DNA of 64,000 nucleotides, taken from Lihuaxuella thermophila (GTDB taxonomy: Bacteria > Bacillota > Bacilli > Thermoactinomycetales > Thermoactinomycetaceae). Location of the stretch: the NCBI RefSeq assembly GCF_900110165.1, contig NZ_FOCQ01000010.1, positions 62,001 to 126,000 of the forward strand, given 5' to 3'. The notes beneath the pieces were generated by a model. The model saw nothing but the letters and a program-made list of their open reading frames with translations. It made no database searches and had not been told where the DNA came from. The translations under genes and the position numbers were made by a program. This document shows positions 35,225 to 43,553 of this stretch, piece after piece; position 1 is the first letter of the stretch; the number at the start of each line of letters is the position of its first letter.

Positions 35225-35248
35225 AGTATTGAAAGAAAAATGTTTTAA

Positions 35249-36664
35249 TCAATCTTCTGGGGGATCGTTTACAACGGACACTTGATTGGGCAATACTTGT
35301 GGCAGCATCGGACCGAACCCCTCTTTCCGGAATTTTTTTAAAACCTGCTGAAACTCATCCATATAATCATGGTAAGCTGGCAAGTCCTTCTTTTTACAAA
35401 TATCAGTGATTTCTAACAAAATGTCAAGTACAAAAAGATCCAATGAATGTTTTTTAGCCAAATCCAAGGCTTCCTCAAAACACTTTAAAGCCTTCAGATC
35501 GTTATTCCCATTTAAAAAGAATTGACCATATGCGAAAAGGGCTTTAACCAATCTGTAATCATCTTTGAGGTTTCTTCCCAGGAGGACAGCTTTTTTCAAA
35601 GCCTCCTGAGCTTCCTGAACCTTCCCTTTCTTCAAGTATAACAGACCTAATTGAGTATAGGTTGTAATTGTCAGGTATTTTTTTCTGATCTTGTTTTCCA
35701 ATTTCAACGCAGATTGAAAGCAGACTTGCGCATTAGATAGTTGTTGTTTATTGGCGTATGCTTCACCAAGGGACGACCATAACTCAAAGCAACGGTCGTA
35801 CATATGGTCAACACGCGCTTTTTCCAGTCCCTCCGAGGCAATGTCGATCGCTTCGTCAAACCTTTTCAATTTAATCAGTAGCTCTACTCGAATCTGATAC
35901 AAGTTCAAACGGGCATCTGCTATATCAATCCGGTGCATTTCTTTCCAAGTGTCTTCGACAATTTTTAATGCTTCACTATCTCTATTCCACTTTTCCAGAA
36001 CACTTGCCTTATTGATAATCAGGTTGTAATACACATGTGGACGCAACCCGTCCGGGTTAAACGATTGAATCCCTTTTTCAATATAGTTTAATGCCCGGCT
36101 TAATTTGTTTTCATGGTTACAGACACGACCCAAACCATTATAACAAACAGCCAGGATGTTCGTGCGTTCAAGCTCGTCAGAAAACTCTTTCGCATATTTA
36201 ACTGCCGTTTCAAAATGGGCTAGTGCCTCATTCCATTTTCTTTTCTTCTCATAGTATTTACCTTTCAAAAAGAATACAAAAGCCATATTGGACGACTTTG
36301 TCCCGTCTTCCAGCTTTGTATACTTCTCAAATCTTCTTAACTCCTCGATCCCCTCGTCTGGATCAACCCACAACTCATGTTCAATTGCCTTTAACTGGAG
36401 CGGCAGGTCCAGTTCGTCATCATCAGTGTTTGGTATATCAAGGGATTCTGATACCCGCTCCAAATCCATCTCATAAAAACTGCAAAGTTTTTCTACAGTT
36501 TCCCTTTTTGCCAGGTATGCACCACGTTCAATCTTACTGATCATCGTGTGTGAAACCTCAATTTCACTCGCCACTTCGAGTTGACTCAAATTCCGTTTGA
36601 GTCGAGCCTTTCTGAATATATTTCCAAGGTCTTCAGATACAAAAACCTTTTCTTTTGATTGCAT
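35249..36664 (-). CDS. XRE-family regulator with TPR repeats
   Basis: This protein of about 471 residues has an N-terminal helix-turn-helix of the Cro/CI type (about 12-66, RNLSQLEVASEIEVSHTMIS). Some ten TPR-type helical repeats fill the remainder (for example EALAHFETAVKYAKE, EAQEALKKAVLLGRN, KALKCFEEALDLAKK). This architecture is shared with RRNPP-type peptide-sensing regulators and with many uncharacterised Firmicutes regulators. No convincing cognate signal-peptide gene is adjacent. The ATG at 36664 follows GGGGTGA; a GTG lies 9 nt upstream. It is located between CRISPR arrays 3 and 4 and faces array 3. Confidence 0.8.
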   Translation of the reverse strand: MQSKEKVFVSEDLGNIFRKARLKRNLSQLEVASEIEVSHTMISKIERGAYLAKRETVEKLCSFYEMDLERVSESLDIPNTDDDELDLPLQLKAIEHELWVDPDEGIEELRRFEKYTKLEDGTKSSNMAFVFFLKGKYYEKKRKWNEALAHFETAVKYAKEFSDELERTNILAVCYNGLGRVCNHENKLSRALNYIEKGIQSFNPDGLRPHVYYNLIINKASVLEKWNRDSEALKIVEDTWKEMHRIDIADARLNLYQIRVELLIKLKRFDEAIDIASEGLEKARVDHMYDRCFELWSSLGEAYANKQQLSNAQVCFQSALKLENKIRKKYLTITTYTQLGLLYLKKGKVQEAQEALKKAVLLGRNLKDDYRLVKALFAYGQFFLNGNNDLKALKCFEEALDLAKKHSLDLFVLDILLEITDICKKKDLPAYHDYMDEFQQVLKKFRKEGFGPMLPQVLPNQVSVVNDPPED

Positions 36665-36940
36665 GTTACTCACCCCGACAAAAAATTTTCGCCAAAAACC
36701 AATGTCTCAAATGGCAAATAACCCCTATATTTTTGAAAATGCCTTTTTGTTCAGAACCATTTTTCCGTCAAATCTATGATTAGAGTTCAATTTTCCGTTA
36801 ATAAACAGCCAGCATGAGTACTTCAAACAGTATTTAAAATATTTGTAATTCAAATTCTACTATGAGAGTATTTGTATGTGAAGAAAAACAATTGTTCATT
36901 TAACTTTTTGCTGGATTAAACAAAAAGGAGGCGGAAAATT

Positions 36941-37231
36941 TTGCTGGCGATGCTGGTCAAGGGTCAGGCGAACCGTGTCCAGGCATTTTTGACTGATCTA
37001 CAACAACGTCCGCAAATGAAGCTGGTTCATACAGAAGTGAGTGAACAAACGGGAGACCGCATCAAGGTTTTCTGTTACATCCAGCACCAACCGAAGCACC
37101 GGATGTGTGTGGTTCAACTGGCTGCGGAAAACGGGGAAACCATCCGGATTCCACTTGTGGATGCGATCCGTGTGGAGATGGAGGAAGGAAAAACATTGTG
37201 GGTTGGTAAAGTGGTTGATCTGTTTGCATAA
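36941..37231 (+). CDS. hypothetical protein, 96 aa (DUF3970-like)
   Basis: This 96-residue soluble protein starts at TTG behind AAGGAGG. The first half (LVKGQANRVQAFLTDLQQRP) resembles the short DUF3970 proteins of Bacillus, which keep a similar beta-helix-beta opening, but the match is loose. The second half is beta-rich with an invariant-looking GETIRIPLVDAI. Some kind of small nucleic-acid-associated or mobile-element-related protein is possible. The function is unknown. The gene precedes a second small hypothetical gene and the zinc-ribbon gene, all in one direction. Confidence 0.55.
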   Translation: MLAMLVKGQANRVQAFLTDLQQRPQMKLVHTEVSEQTGDRIKVFCYIQHQPKHRMCVVQLAAENGETIRIPLVDAIRVEMEEGKTLWVGKVVDLFA

Positions 37232-37330
37232 AAAAAGAGCCATATCGAGTGGCCCAAAATAAAAAGAATGGTGCAGTACGATTATACCACGTTTGGGAAG
37301 AGGGAAGAACAGCGGAAGGAGGAAAGCGCA

Positions 37331-37561
37331 TTGACAAAAGGCGAGTCTCAACTGATCAAGAAAAGCGATGCTGTCGGGTATGTCGTGTATGCGATGGCCA
37401 AGCTCGGCTATAAACGACCGGAGATTGAAAGAGTGATCAAAGAACTCAGAAACACTTTTAACTTCAGGTACAGCGGCAGCATCGTGGATGCGAACCTGAC
37501 CAATGGCAGGATCGCCAGAAGGGAATGGCTGCCCACCATTGCAGAAGCTGAAACAGAATGA
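37331..37561 (+). CDS. hypothetical protein, 76 aa
   Basis: This small, mostly helical protein (SDAVGYVVYAMAKLGYKRPE and EIERVIKELRNTFNF) is not recognised. The TTG at 37331 is taken as start because GGAAGGAGG lies 8 nt upstream; the frame is open back to an ATG at 37268 without a good site. It is part of the small-gene run leading to CRISPR array 4. Confidence 0.55.
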   Translation: MTKGESQLIKKSDAVGYVVYAMAKLGYKRPEIERVIKELRNTFNFRYSGSIVDANLTNGRIARREWLPTIAEAETE

Positions 37562-37614
37562 ATCTTGAAAAAGAGTGGAGAGTGGCCAAGTTTAGATGAG
37601 CAGAGGGATGTCCC

Positions 37615-37938
37615 GTGTCAAACAGAAAAGAGCTGTTAATGAAATTGGCGGACAAGATCGAGCGCGAGTTAAGGCAGACCATCATGACCCATCCCCAACC
37701 CTGCCTTACCGAAAACTACGCATTTTGTGAGGTTTGCCTGAACTGGACTTGGAGAAAAGATGTCCGGCTGGTTGTCGAAGGCCCCGGTGACACCATCAGC
37801 AAACGAGTGTGCAAGGACTGTATTCAAAAGCATCAGATCCAAGTTCCCGACTGTGAAAGTTCTTTGGAGTTTGAAGCGCGTACGATTGCCATTGAGCGGA
37901 TTCGCGGACGGCGGGCAGACTGGCTGGATGAGGATTGA
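37615..37938 (+). CDS. zinc-ribbon protein encoded next to CRISPR leaders
   Basis: This 107-residue protein has two CxxC pairs, FCEVCLNW (about residue 38) and RVCKDCIQKH (about 66), likely forming one zinc ribbon. The N-terminal helix is charged (KLADKIERELRQTI) and the C-terminal tail basic-acidic (RIRGRRADWLDED). The GTG start follows AGAGGGA. It is the only intact one of three copies in the window; the other two are broken, and each is followed by a CRISPR leader. The stop is directly followed by the leader hairpin, which could act as its terminator. No known Cas family matches; a role in CRISPR is not proven. Confidence 0.6.
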   Translation: MSNRKELLMKLADKIERELRQTIMTHPQPCLTENYAFCEVCLNWTWRKDVRLVVEGPGDTISKRVCKDCIQKHQIQVPDCESSLEFEARTIAIERIRGRRADWLDED

Positions 37939-37948
37939 GATAAAAAGT

Positions 37949-38047
37949 CTGTGAACCTCCCAGGGATTTTGCAAGATCGGAGGTTCACAGATTTTTTTGG
38001 TTTTTGGTATAATGAAATTGCTTGGTATTAGTGGTGTTCACATACGG
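37949..38047 (+). promoter_or_regulatory. leader of CRISPR array 4
   Basis: It has the same 13-bp hairpin, T-run, TTCACA, 18-bp gap and TATAAT as the other leaders. The change against leader 1 in the hairpin is only in the loop (ccaggg). It starts right after the zinc-ribbon gene; about 120 bp present before leaders 1 and 2 are missing here. Confidence 0.75.
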
Positions 38048-38538
38048 GTGTAGTTGTATCCATATTGGTATTGAAACATTTTATCCCGTAATTTACTAGC
38101 CACGTGAAACCACGTGTAGTTGTATCCATATTGGTATTGAAACTGAACATATTAGCCCATTTGTAGAAGCGATATAATTCGTGTAGTTGTATCCATATTG
38201 GTATTGAAACCATTTTATATGCAATTCTAATAAACAAAACGGCATGGTGTAGTTGTATCCATATTGGTATTGAAACTCTAGCAGGATCAAGACAATACGT
38301 CTTCATGGTTCTCGTTTAGTTGTATCCATATTGGTATTGAAACAGGGACTGATCCAACGAAATGTATCCACCTGGAGGTTTAGTTGTATCCATATTGGTA
38401 TTGAAACCAAGGCAAGGGAGCGTTTAAAGAAGCGTGACCAATGGGTTTAGTTGAATCCATATTGGTATTGAAACTTTAATCTTCCTAACTTGTATTGATA
38501 AGCTTCCGGTTTAGTTGTATCCATAATGGTATTGAAAC
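38048..38538 (+). CRISPR. CRISPR array 4: 8 repeats, 7 spacers
   Basis: Repeats start at 38048, 38114, 38181, 38247, 38314, 38378, 38445 and 38509. The four leader-proximal repeats begin GTGTAG and the later ones GTTTAG. Single changes occur in the two last repeats (GTTGAATCC and CCATAATGG). A last partial remnant (GTTATTAGTATTGAAAG) lies at 38574-38591. Spacers are 34-37 bp. Confidence 0.97.
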
Positions 38539-38678
38539 ATGAACATCTCACGCAGGGCCAAGTATGTAGAAGGTGTTATTAGTATTGAAAGATAGGTTTA
38601 CAAGGCCGGTTGACGGAATTGAACGCTTTTCATAGCCCGCAAATCGATCGATCATGAACGTGAATGAATGACACAAAA

Positions 38679-38714
38679 AACCCAGGCAGGTGGCTTATTC
38701 CACCTGCTTGGGTT
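38679..38714 (-). terminator. terminator of the ABC-F gene
   Basis: AACCCAGGCAGGTGG pairs with CCACCTGCTTGGGTT (one mismatch) and is followed on the minus strand by TTTTTTGTGT. It separates the ABC-F gene from CRISPR array 4. Confidence 0.9.
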
Positions 38715-38717
38715 CGT

Positions 38718-40625
38718 TTAGGCATCGGCCAGTTCCGCCCACTGGTCGGTTTTCTCGGAGAGGGTTTGTTCCAGCTTTTCCAGCTCCTTTTGCAAGTCGG
38801 CGCTCTTCAGGGGGTCCGAGAAGATTTCGGGCTGGCACAATTCCTGCTGAATGCGGGCGATGTCTGCTTCCAGCTGTTCAATCTCCTGTTCCAGCCGTTC
38901 AATCTGTTGCTGCCGCTTCTTTTGGCGCCGCTGTTCCTCTTTTTCTTTTTGGCGACGGGCGGATTCGCTTATTGCATCCTCTTTGGGAGATGATTCGGCT
39001 TTCTGCAGCTTTTCCAGCGCTTTTTTTTCTAGATATCGTTCATAGTCGCCGGGGTAATCGCGGATTCCTTCGGGCGTGAACTCCCAGATTCGGGTGGCCA
39101 GCCGGTTGATAAAGTAACGGTCGTGCGAGACGAATAACAGGGTTCCCGGATATTCCTGCAGGGCTTCTTCCAGACGCTCTTTGCTGGGTAAATCCAGATG
39201 GTTGGTCGGCTCATCCATCAGCAGGAAGTTGGCTTGATTCAAAAGCCGTTTGGCGAGAGACAGACGCGCTTTTTCTCCCCCGCTTAAATCACTGACGCGT
39301 TTATACACATCATCCCCGCTGAACAGAAACTGTCCCAGACACGAACGAACCGTCGTTTCGTCGAGCTGGGGATGCTCATCCCACAATTCGTCGAGCACTT
39401 GTTTGTCCGGGTGCAGGTCCTTCTGCTCCTGGTCGTAATAATCCACCTCCACATTGGTTCCCCACTGGAGGGTTCCGCCGAGTGGCGGGAGCTTGCCGGC
39501 GATCGTCTTGAGCAAGGTGGATTTCCCGATTCCGTTGGGTCCGAGGAGCGCCACATGCTCCCCGCGCTCCAGGCGGAAAGAGAGGTTTTCGATCAACGCC
39601 GAGTTGTAACCGACGGCGAGCCCCTTGGCTTCCAGTACCTGTCTGCCGCTGGCCGCTTTCGTTTCGAAGCGGATCGCTGCCTTGCGGCGGCTGGTGACCG
39701 GTTTTTCAATCCGCTCCATTTTTTCCAGCGCCTTGCGCCGGCTCTGGGCCCGCTTGGTGGTAGAGGCACGGGCGATATTGCGCTGGATAAACTCCTCCAT
39801 CTTTTTAATCTGCGCTTGCTGCTCTTCATACGCTTTTTGCTGCAACAGGATTCGTTCTTCTTTTTGTTTCACGTATGCGGAATAGTTTCCTACATAACGG
39901 GTCGCGCGGCCGTGTTCCAGTTCATAGACGACGTTCACCAGACGGTCGAGGAAATACCGGTCGTGGGAGACGATGAGGAGTGCCCCGCTATAGCCGGCCA
40001 GCGTTTGTTCCAGCCAGGAGATGGCGTTCATGTCCAGGTAGTTGGTCGGTTCGTCCAGAATCAGGAGGTCCGGTTCTTCCAGCAGCATTTTTGCCAGGGC
40101 GACCCGCGTTTTTTGCCCGCCGCTCAGTTCCGGGATTTTGGTGTTCTTCCAGTCGATCCCGGCGAGCCCCAGTCCGTGTAAGGCTCCGCGAATGCGGGCT
40201 TCATAGCCGTATCCGCCCTTTTCTTCAAATGATTCCTGGAGAGCGGCATATTTTTCCAGTGTTTTTTGGTATCGTTGCTCGTTGGAGAAGACGTGTTCCA
40301 GGCCCATTTCTTGTTCCAGATGGCGCAATTCCTGTTCGATCTGCTGGAGCCCGGCAAAAACGGACACGAGTTCTTCCCAGATGGTCCGGTCCGAATCGGG
40401 TCCCGACTGCTGGGCGAGATAACCGAGACGCGTTTTTTTGGAAAGTTGAATTTCTCCCGAGTCAGGCAGCAAGGTTCCGGTTATAATCTTTAACAACGTG
40501 GATTTTCCGGCTCCGTTGGGTCCGATCAGGCCCACGCGCTCCTGTTCATTCACCTGGAGATTGACCTGTTCGAGGACAACGGTTCCCCCGAATGATTTAT
40601 CTATGTTGACCGCTTTGAGTAACAT
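38718..40625 (-). CDS. ABC-F family ATPase (YdiF-like)
   Basis: This 635-residue soluble protein has two ABC ATPase domains and no membrane part: Walker A GPNGAGKST (about residue 36) and GPNGIGKST (about 352), signatures LSGGQKTRVALAK and LSGGEKARLSLAK, and Walker B LLILDEPTNYLD and FLLMDEPTNHLD. The linker between the domains carries the basic helical segment (about 245-310) typical of ABC-F proteins that act on the ribosome. The C-terminal coiled coil (EQRRQKKRQQQIERLEQEIE) matches the YdiF/Uup type. No transporter role is expected. The 3' end of this gene has been duplicated next to CRISPR array 1. Confidence 0.92.
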   Translation of the reverse strand: MLLKAVNIDKSFGGTVVLEQVNLQVNEQERVGLIGPNGAGKSTLLKIITGTLLPDSGEIQLSKKTRLGYLAQQSGPDSDRTIWEELVSVFAGLQQIEQELRHLEQEMGLEHVFSNEQRYQKTLEKYAALQESFEEKGGYGYEARIRGALHGLGLAGIDWKNTKIPELSGGQKTRVALAKMLLEEPDLLILDEPTNYLDMNAISWLEQTLAGYSGALLIVSHDRYFLDRLVNVVYELEHGRATRYVGNYSAYVKQKEERILLQQKAYEEQQAQIKKMEEFIQRNIARASTTKRAQSRRKALEKMERIEKPVTSRRKAAIRFETKAASGRQVLEAKGLAVGYNSALIENLSFRLERGEHVALLGPNGIGKSTLLKTIAGKLPPLGGTLQWGTNVEVDYYDQEQKDLHPDKQVLDELWDEHPQLDETTVRSCLGQFLFSGDDVYKRVSDLSGGEKARLSLAKRLLNQANFLLMDEPTNHLDLPSKERLEEALQEYPGTLLFVSHDRYFINRLATRIWEFTPEGIRDYPGDYERYLEKKALEKLQKAESSPKEDAISESARRQKEKEEQRRQKKRQQQIERLEQEIEQLEADIARIQQELCQPEIFSDPLKSADLQKELEKLEQTLSEKTDQWAELADA

Positions 40626-40742
40626 GTTGTTTCCACCCCATTTTCAAACCCTTTTTCCAGTGTATATGAGGAAAGTCGGAAGGGCAAACGGCAAAGCATT
40701 TGTTGTACAATAAAATCATCAAGGCAAAAAGGATGAACCGAG

Positions 40743-41321
40743 ATGTCAGACAAAAGATCATTGCGCCAGCGTTTGCTTCAGGTGAGAAACCAATTGGCCC
40801 CCGGCTATATGAGCGAATGTTCCGAACAAATCTGCCGGACTCTGGTCCAGCTCCCGATATTTCAAGAGGCGGAGTCCATCCTGTTTTACATGCCCTTCAG
40901 AAATGAAGTTGATGTAAAACCGGCCATGAATGCTGCCTGGAAGCAGGGCAAAGAGGTGATTTTGCCCAAGGCGTATCCGGAAGACCGGTCGATGAGATGT
41001 TTTCGGGTGAAGGATTTGGCCGAGCTGAAGACCGGCGCCTACGGGATCGCCGAACCGCCGGAAGATCGGGAGAGAGAGGTGAAGCCGCGGCAGATTCCGC
41101 TGGTGATCGTGCCCGGTGTCGCGTTTGACCGGGAGGGATACCGCCTGGGATACGGGGGAGGATACTATGACCGTTTTTTCGCTGCCCAGTCCCTGAACAG
41201 CAAACGGGTCGGTGTGGCATTTCCCGAACAAATCGTGGAGACGGTATTTCCGGAGGAGCATGATCAGCGCATGGATGTGATCATAACTTCTCACGAACTC
41301 TTCACCCTCTCTTCACGATGA
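40743..41321 (+). CDS. 5-formyltetrahydrofolate cyclo-ligase
   Basis: This 192-residue enzyme of the 5-FTHF cyclo-ligase (MTHFS) family converts 5-formyl-THF to methenyl-THF with ATP. The family markers are the N-terminal SLRQRLLQVRNQL and the C-terminal PGVAFDREGYRLGYGGGYYDRF (positions about 120-142), in which the glycine-rich loop binds ATP. It is divergent from the ABC-F gene, and Rex follows 160 bp later. Length and motifs are complete. Confidence 0.93.
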   Translation: MSDKRSLRQRLLQVRNQLAPGYMSECSEQICRTLVQLPIFQEAESILFYMPFRNEVDVKPAMNAAWKQGKEVILPKAYPEDRSMRCFRVKDLAELKTGAYGIAEPPEDREREVKPRQIPLVIVPGVAFDREGYRLGYGGGYYDRFFAAQSLNSKRVGVAFPEQIVETVFPEEHDQRMDVIITSHELFTLSSR

Positions 41322-41479
41322 TATAGTACAATGATATTGGGAAAAATTGAACGTACTGAAGTCAAGGCAAGAATAAAGGAAATGACTTGATGATATGGTA
41401 TATTGAACTTATAATTCGGTTTTGTTCAGAATCTCACATATAAAAAATTTAAGAAGCAAGATGTAATTGGAGGTGCAAA

Positions 41480-42169
41480 ATGCCTGACCATAAAATTCCA
41501 CAAGTGACCGCCAAGCGGTTGCCCCTGTACTACCGCTATTTGGAAAAATTGCATGCGATCGGCAAGCAGCGGGTTTCTTCCGCCGATCTCAGTGACGCGC
41601 TGCAAATTGACCCTGCCACGATCCGGCGGGACTTCTCTTACCTGGGTGAGTTGGGCAAAAAGGGGTACGGATACAATGTCACCTATCTGCTCCAATTTTT
41701 GCGCGACTTTTTAAAGCAGGATGAGGTGACCAATGTGGTCCTGGTCGGGGTGGGCAATTTGGGCACTGCCTTGTTGCGCTACAACTTTTACCGGAGCCAC
41801 AATACGAAGATCGTTGCCGGTTTTGATCAGGATCCCGCTAAGATCGGGACGGACGTTGACGGAATTCCGGTTTATTCGTTGGATCGCCTTCAAGAAGTGA
41901 TTCAGCTCCATCACGTGGAAGTGGCCATCCTGACCGTTCCGGTTAATGCTGCCCAATCGACGGCCGATTTTTTGGTGAAAGCGGGAATTCGCGGAATTTT
42001 AAACTTCACGCCCGCCCGTCTGATCGCCCCGGCCCACGTCCGGATTCACAATATTGACCTGACAATCGAACTGCAGACATTGATCTACTTTTTGAAAAAC
42101 TTTCCGGACGGGGAGGAGGAAATGGGTGAACACCCTCTTCATCTGTCCGGCACGAACGATGAATCGTAA
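41480..42169 (+). CDS. rex: redox-sensing transcriptional repressor Rex
   Basis: This 229-residue repressor has an N-terminal winged helix ([17 protein letters not shown], then [20 protein letters not shown]) and a Rossmann NAD-binding domain ([16 protein letters not shown] about residue 83). The C-terminal helix that swaps between subunits is present. Rex senses the NADH/NAD+ ratio and represses fermentation and respiration genes. The ATG is preceded by GGAGG. tatC follows after about 45 nt, an arrangement that is common in Bacillales. Confidence 0.95.
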   Translation: MPDHKIPQVTAKRLPLYYRYLEKLHAIGKQRVSSADLSDALQIDPATIRRDFSYLGELGKKGYGYNVTYLLQFLRDFLKQDEVTNVVLVGVGNLGTALLRYNFYRSHNTKIVAGFDQDPAKIGTDVDGIPVYSLDRLQEVIQLHHVEVAILTVPVNAAQSTADFLVKAGIRGILNFTPARLIAPAHVRIHNIDLTIELQTLIYFLKNFPDGEEEMGEHPLHLSGTNDES

Positions 42170-42213
42170 ACAAAATTGATGCCCTTTTCCGGCGTTCCAA
42201 GGAGCAATCGTTT

Positions 42214-42945
42214 ATGAGTGACGAGAAGATGCAACCGTTGACAGACCATTTGGAAGAACTTCGCCGCCGCATTATCTGGATTCTTTTATCTTTCGTCGTA
42301 TCGTTGGTCGTCAGCTTTGTTTATTCGGTGGATATTTTCAATTTGATCCGCGACAACGCTTTTCAACACTTGCCGATCAACACGCTCAATCCGGGCGATC
42401 CTTTGAAAATTTTCATGCAGATCTCGTTTATTCTCTCCTTTATCTTTACTTCACCCATCATCCTGTACCATCTCTGGCAATTTGTCCGGCCCGGGCTGAA
42501 GCGGGAAGAGCAGAAAGCGGCACTGATGTACATTCCGGCGGCGATCGGGTTGTTTCTGGCCGGACTTGCCTTTGGCTATTTTGTCATCTTTCGTTATATG
42601 ATCACGTTTATGACCCATTTAAACCGGCAGATGGGAATCCAGGAGATGTACGGGGTGTACGAAGCGTTCACCTTTTTGTTCAATATTACGTTCCCGGTGG
42701 CTCTGTTTTTCGAATTGCCGGTGATCGTGCTGTTTCTGACGCGGATTCGACTGCTCACTCCCCAGTTGTTGAAGAAGGCGAGGCGTCTGGCCTATCTGGT
42801 GATCGTCATCATCGGGGCGGTCATTACACCGCCAGATGTGATTTCCAATATTCTGGTGGCCATCCCGCTGATCTTGCTTTACGAGATCAGCATCGGGATC
42901 TCAGCCTGGTTATACCGCCGGTTGGAACAGGAAGATTCCGAGTAA
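42214..42945 (+). CDS. tatC: Sec-independent translocase TatC
   Basis: This 243-residue membrane protein with six helices has the TatC signature (LTDHLEELRRRIIW at the N-terminus, SFIFTSPIILYHLWQFVRPGL about 70). It is the receptor part of the twin-arginine pathway, which exports folded proteins. No tatA gene is adjacent. The gene is downstream of rex on the same strand, behind AAGGAG. Confidence 0.94.
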   Translation: MSDEKMQPLTDHLEELRRRIIWILLSFVVSLVVSFVYSVDIFNLIRDNAFQHLPINTLNPGDPLKIFMQISFILSFIFTSPIILYHLWQFVRPGLKREEQKAALMYIPAAIGLFLAGLAFGYFVIFRYMITFMTHLNRQMGIQEMYGVYEAFTFLFNITFPVALFFELPVIVLFLTRIRLLTPQLLKKARRLAYLVIVIIGAVITPPDVISNILVAIPLILLYEISIGISAWLYRRLEQEDSE

Positions 42946-43030
42946 GTCCGGTTGTTCAGGCCGGGAACCGTTTCCGCTTTCCCCTGAAACATCCCCCGGC
43001 CCGTCTTGATCAAACCGGGCTCATCTGTGC

Positions 43031-43267
43031 TCACAGCCATTTCGCTATTTTTGTAAGGGGAATCCAGCCGATCATGTTGATCCGCTTTTCTTTCCCTTTT
43101 TCTTTGACATAGGAGAAAAATTGGGAGAGAAACGCTTCCCACATGGCTCCCAATCTTACTTTCTCCGATTCGTTCTTTTCCACTTGATTCAAGCTTTCGT
43201 TTACCGCAGCTGTTAAATGAAAAAATGCTTGCTTTAAATGTTGTTCAATGGATGCTTGGGATTCCAT
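43031..43267 (-). CDS. hypothetical protein, 78 aa
   Basis: This small helical, charged protein (IEQHLKQAFFHLTAAVNESL, then ESEKVRLGAMWEAFLSQFFS) of unknown family has no cysteine or membrane segment. A good ribosome site (GGAGGAAT) lies before the ATG. It is the last gene of a leftward group with a small membrane protein and a giant P-type ATPase, and shares their direction, so it may be part of the same operon. Confidence 0.6.
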   Translation of the reverse strand: MESQASIEQHLKQAFFHLTAAVNESLNQVEKNESEKVRLGAMWEAFLSQFFSYVKEKGKEKRINMIGWIPLTKIAKWL

Positions 43268-43286
43268 GCCAGAATTCCTCCGTGCT

Positions 43287-43535
43287 TTAGTCGGTATAGG
43301 TATAAGATTTTCTTTGCCAATTTTTCTGCATTCGTTCGTATTGGGCTTCGAACCAGATATCCTCCAGTTCGTGTCTGGCTTTAACAGTCATGATTTGCGC
43401 TTGTTTGAGCCATTTTTTTGCCCAGTCCGCCCCCTGTTCCATCAAGGGGCGGGCCGTTTTTTTCACGATGGGCAAAAGGGCGGGAAGGGCCACCGCCAGG
43501 GCAACCCCGATGAACCATTTTTCTGCTTGTTTCAT
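43287..43535 (-). CDS. small membrane protein (DUF5132-like)
   Basis: This 82-residue protein has one membrane segment at the N-terminus (WFIGVALAVALPALLPIV) followed by an amphipathic helical tail. DUF5132-type proteins are found next to large P-type ATPases, as here; the assignment is tentative. A strong ribosome site (AAGGAG) precedes the ATG, 18 nt after the ATPase gene stop. It could modulate the ATPase; that is inference. Confidence 0.6.
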   Translation of the reverse strand: MKQAEKWFIGVALAVALPALLPIVKKTARPLMEQGADWAKKWLKQAQIMTVKARHELEDIWFEAQYERMQKNWQRKSYTYTD

Positions 43536-43553
43536 GAATGATCCACTCCTTTT

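Noticed and set aside
38028-38306. Leftward ORF of repeated VSIPIWIQL segments in array 4
   Set aside because: This is again a translation of the CRISPR repeats, without a ribosome site.
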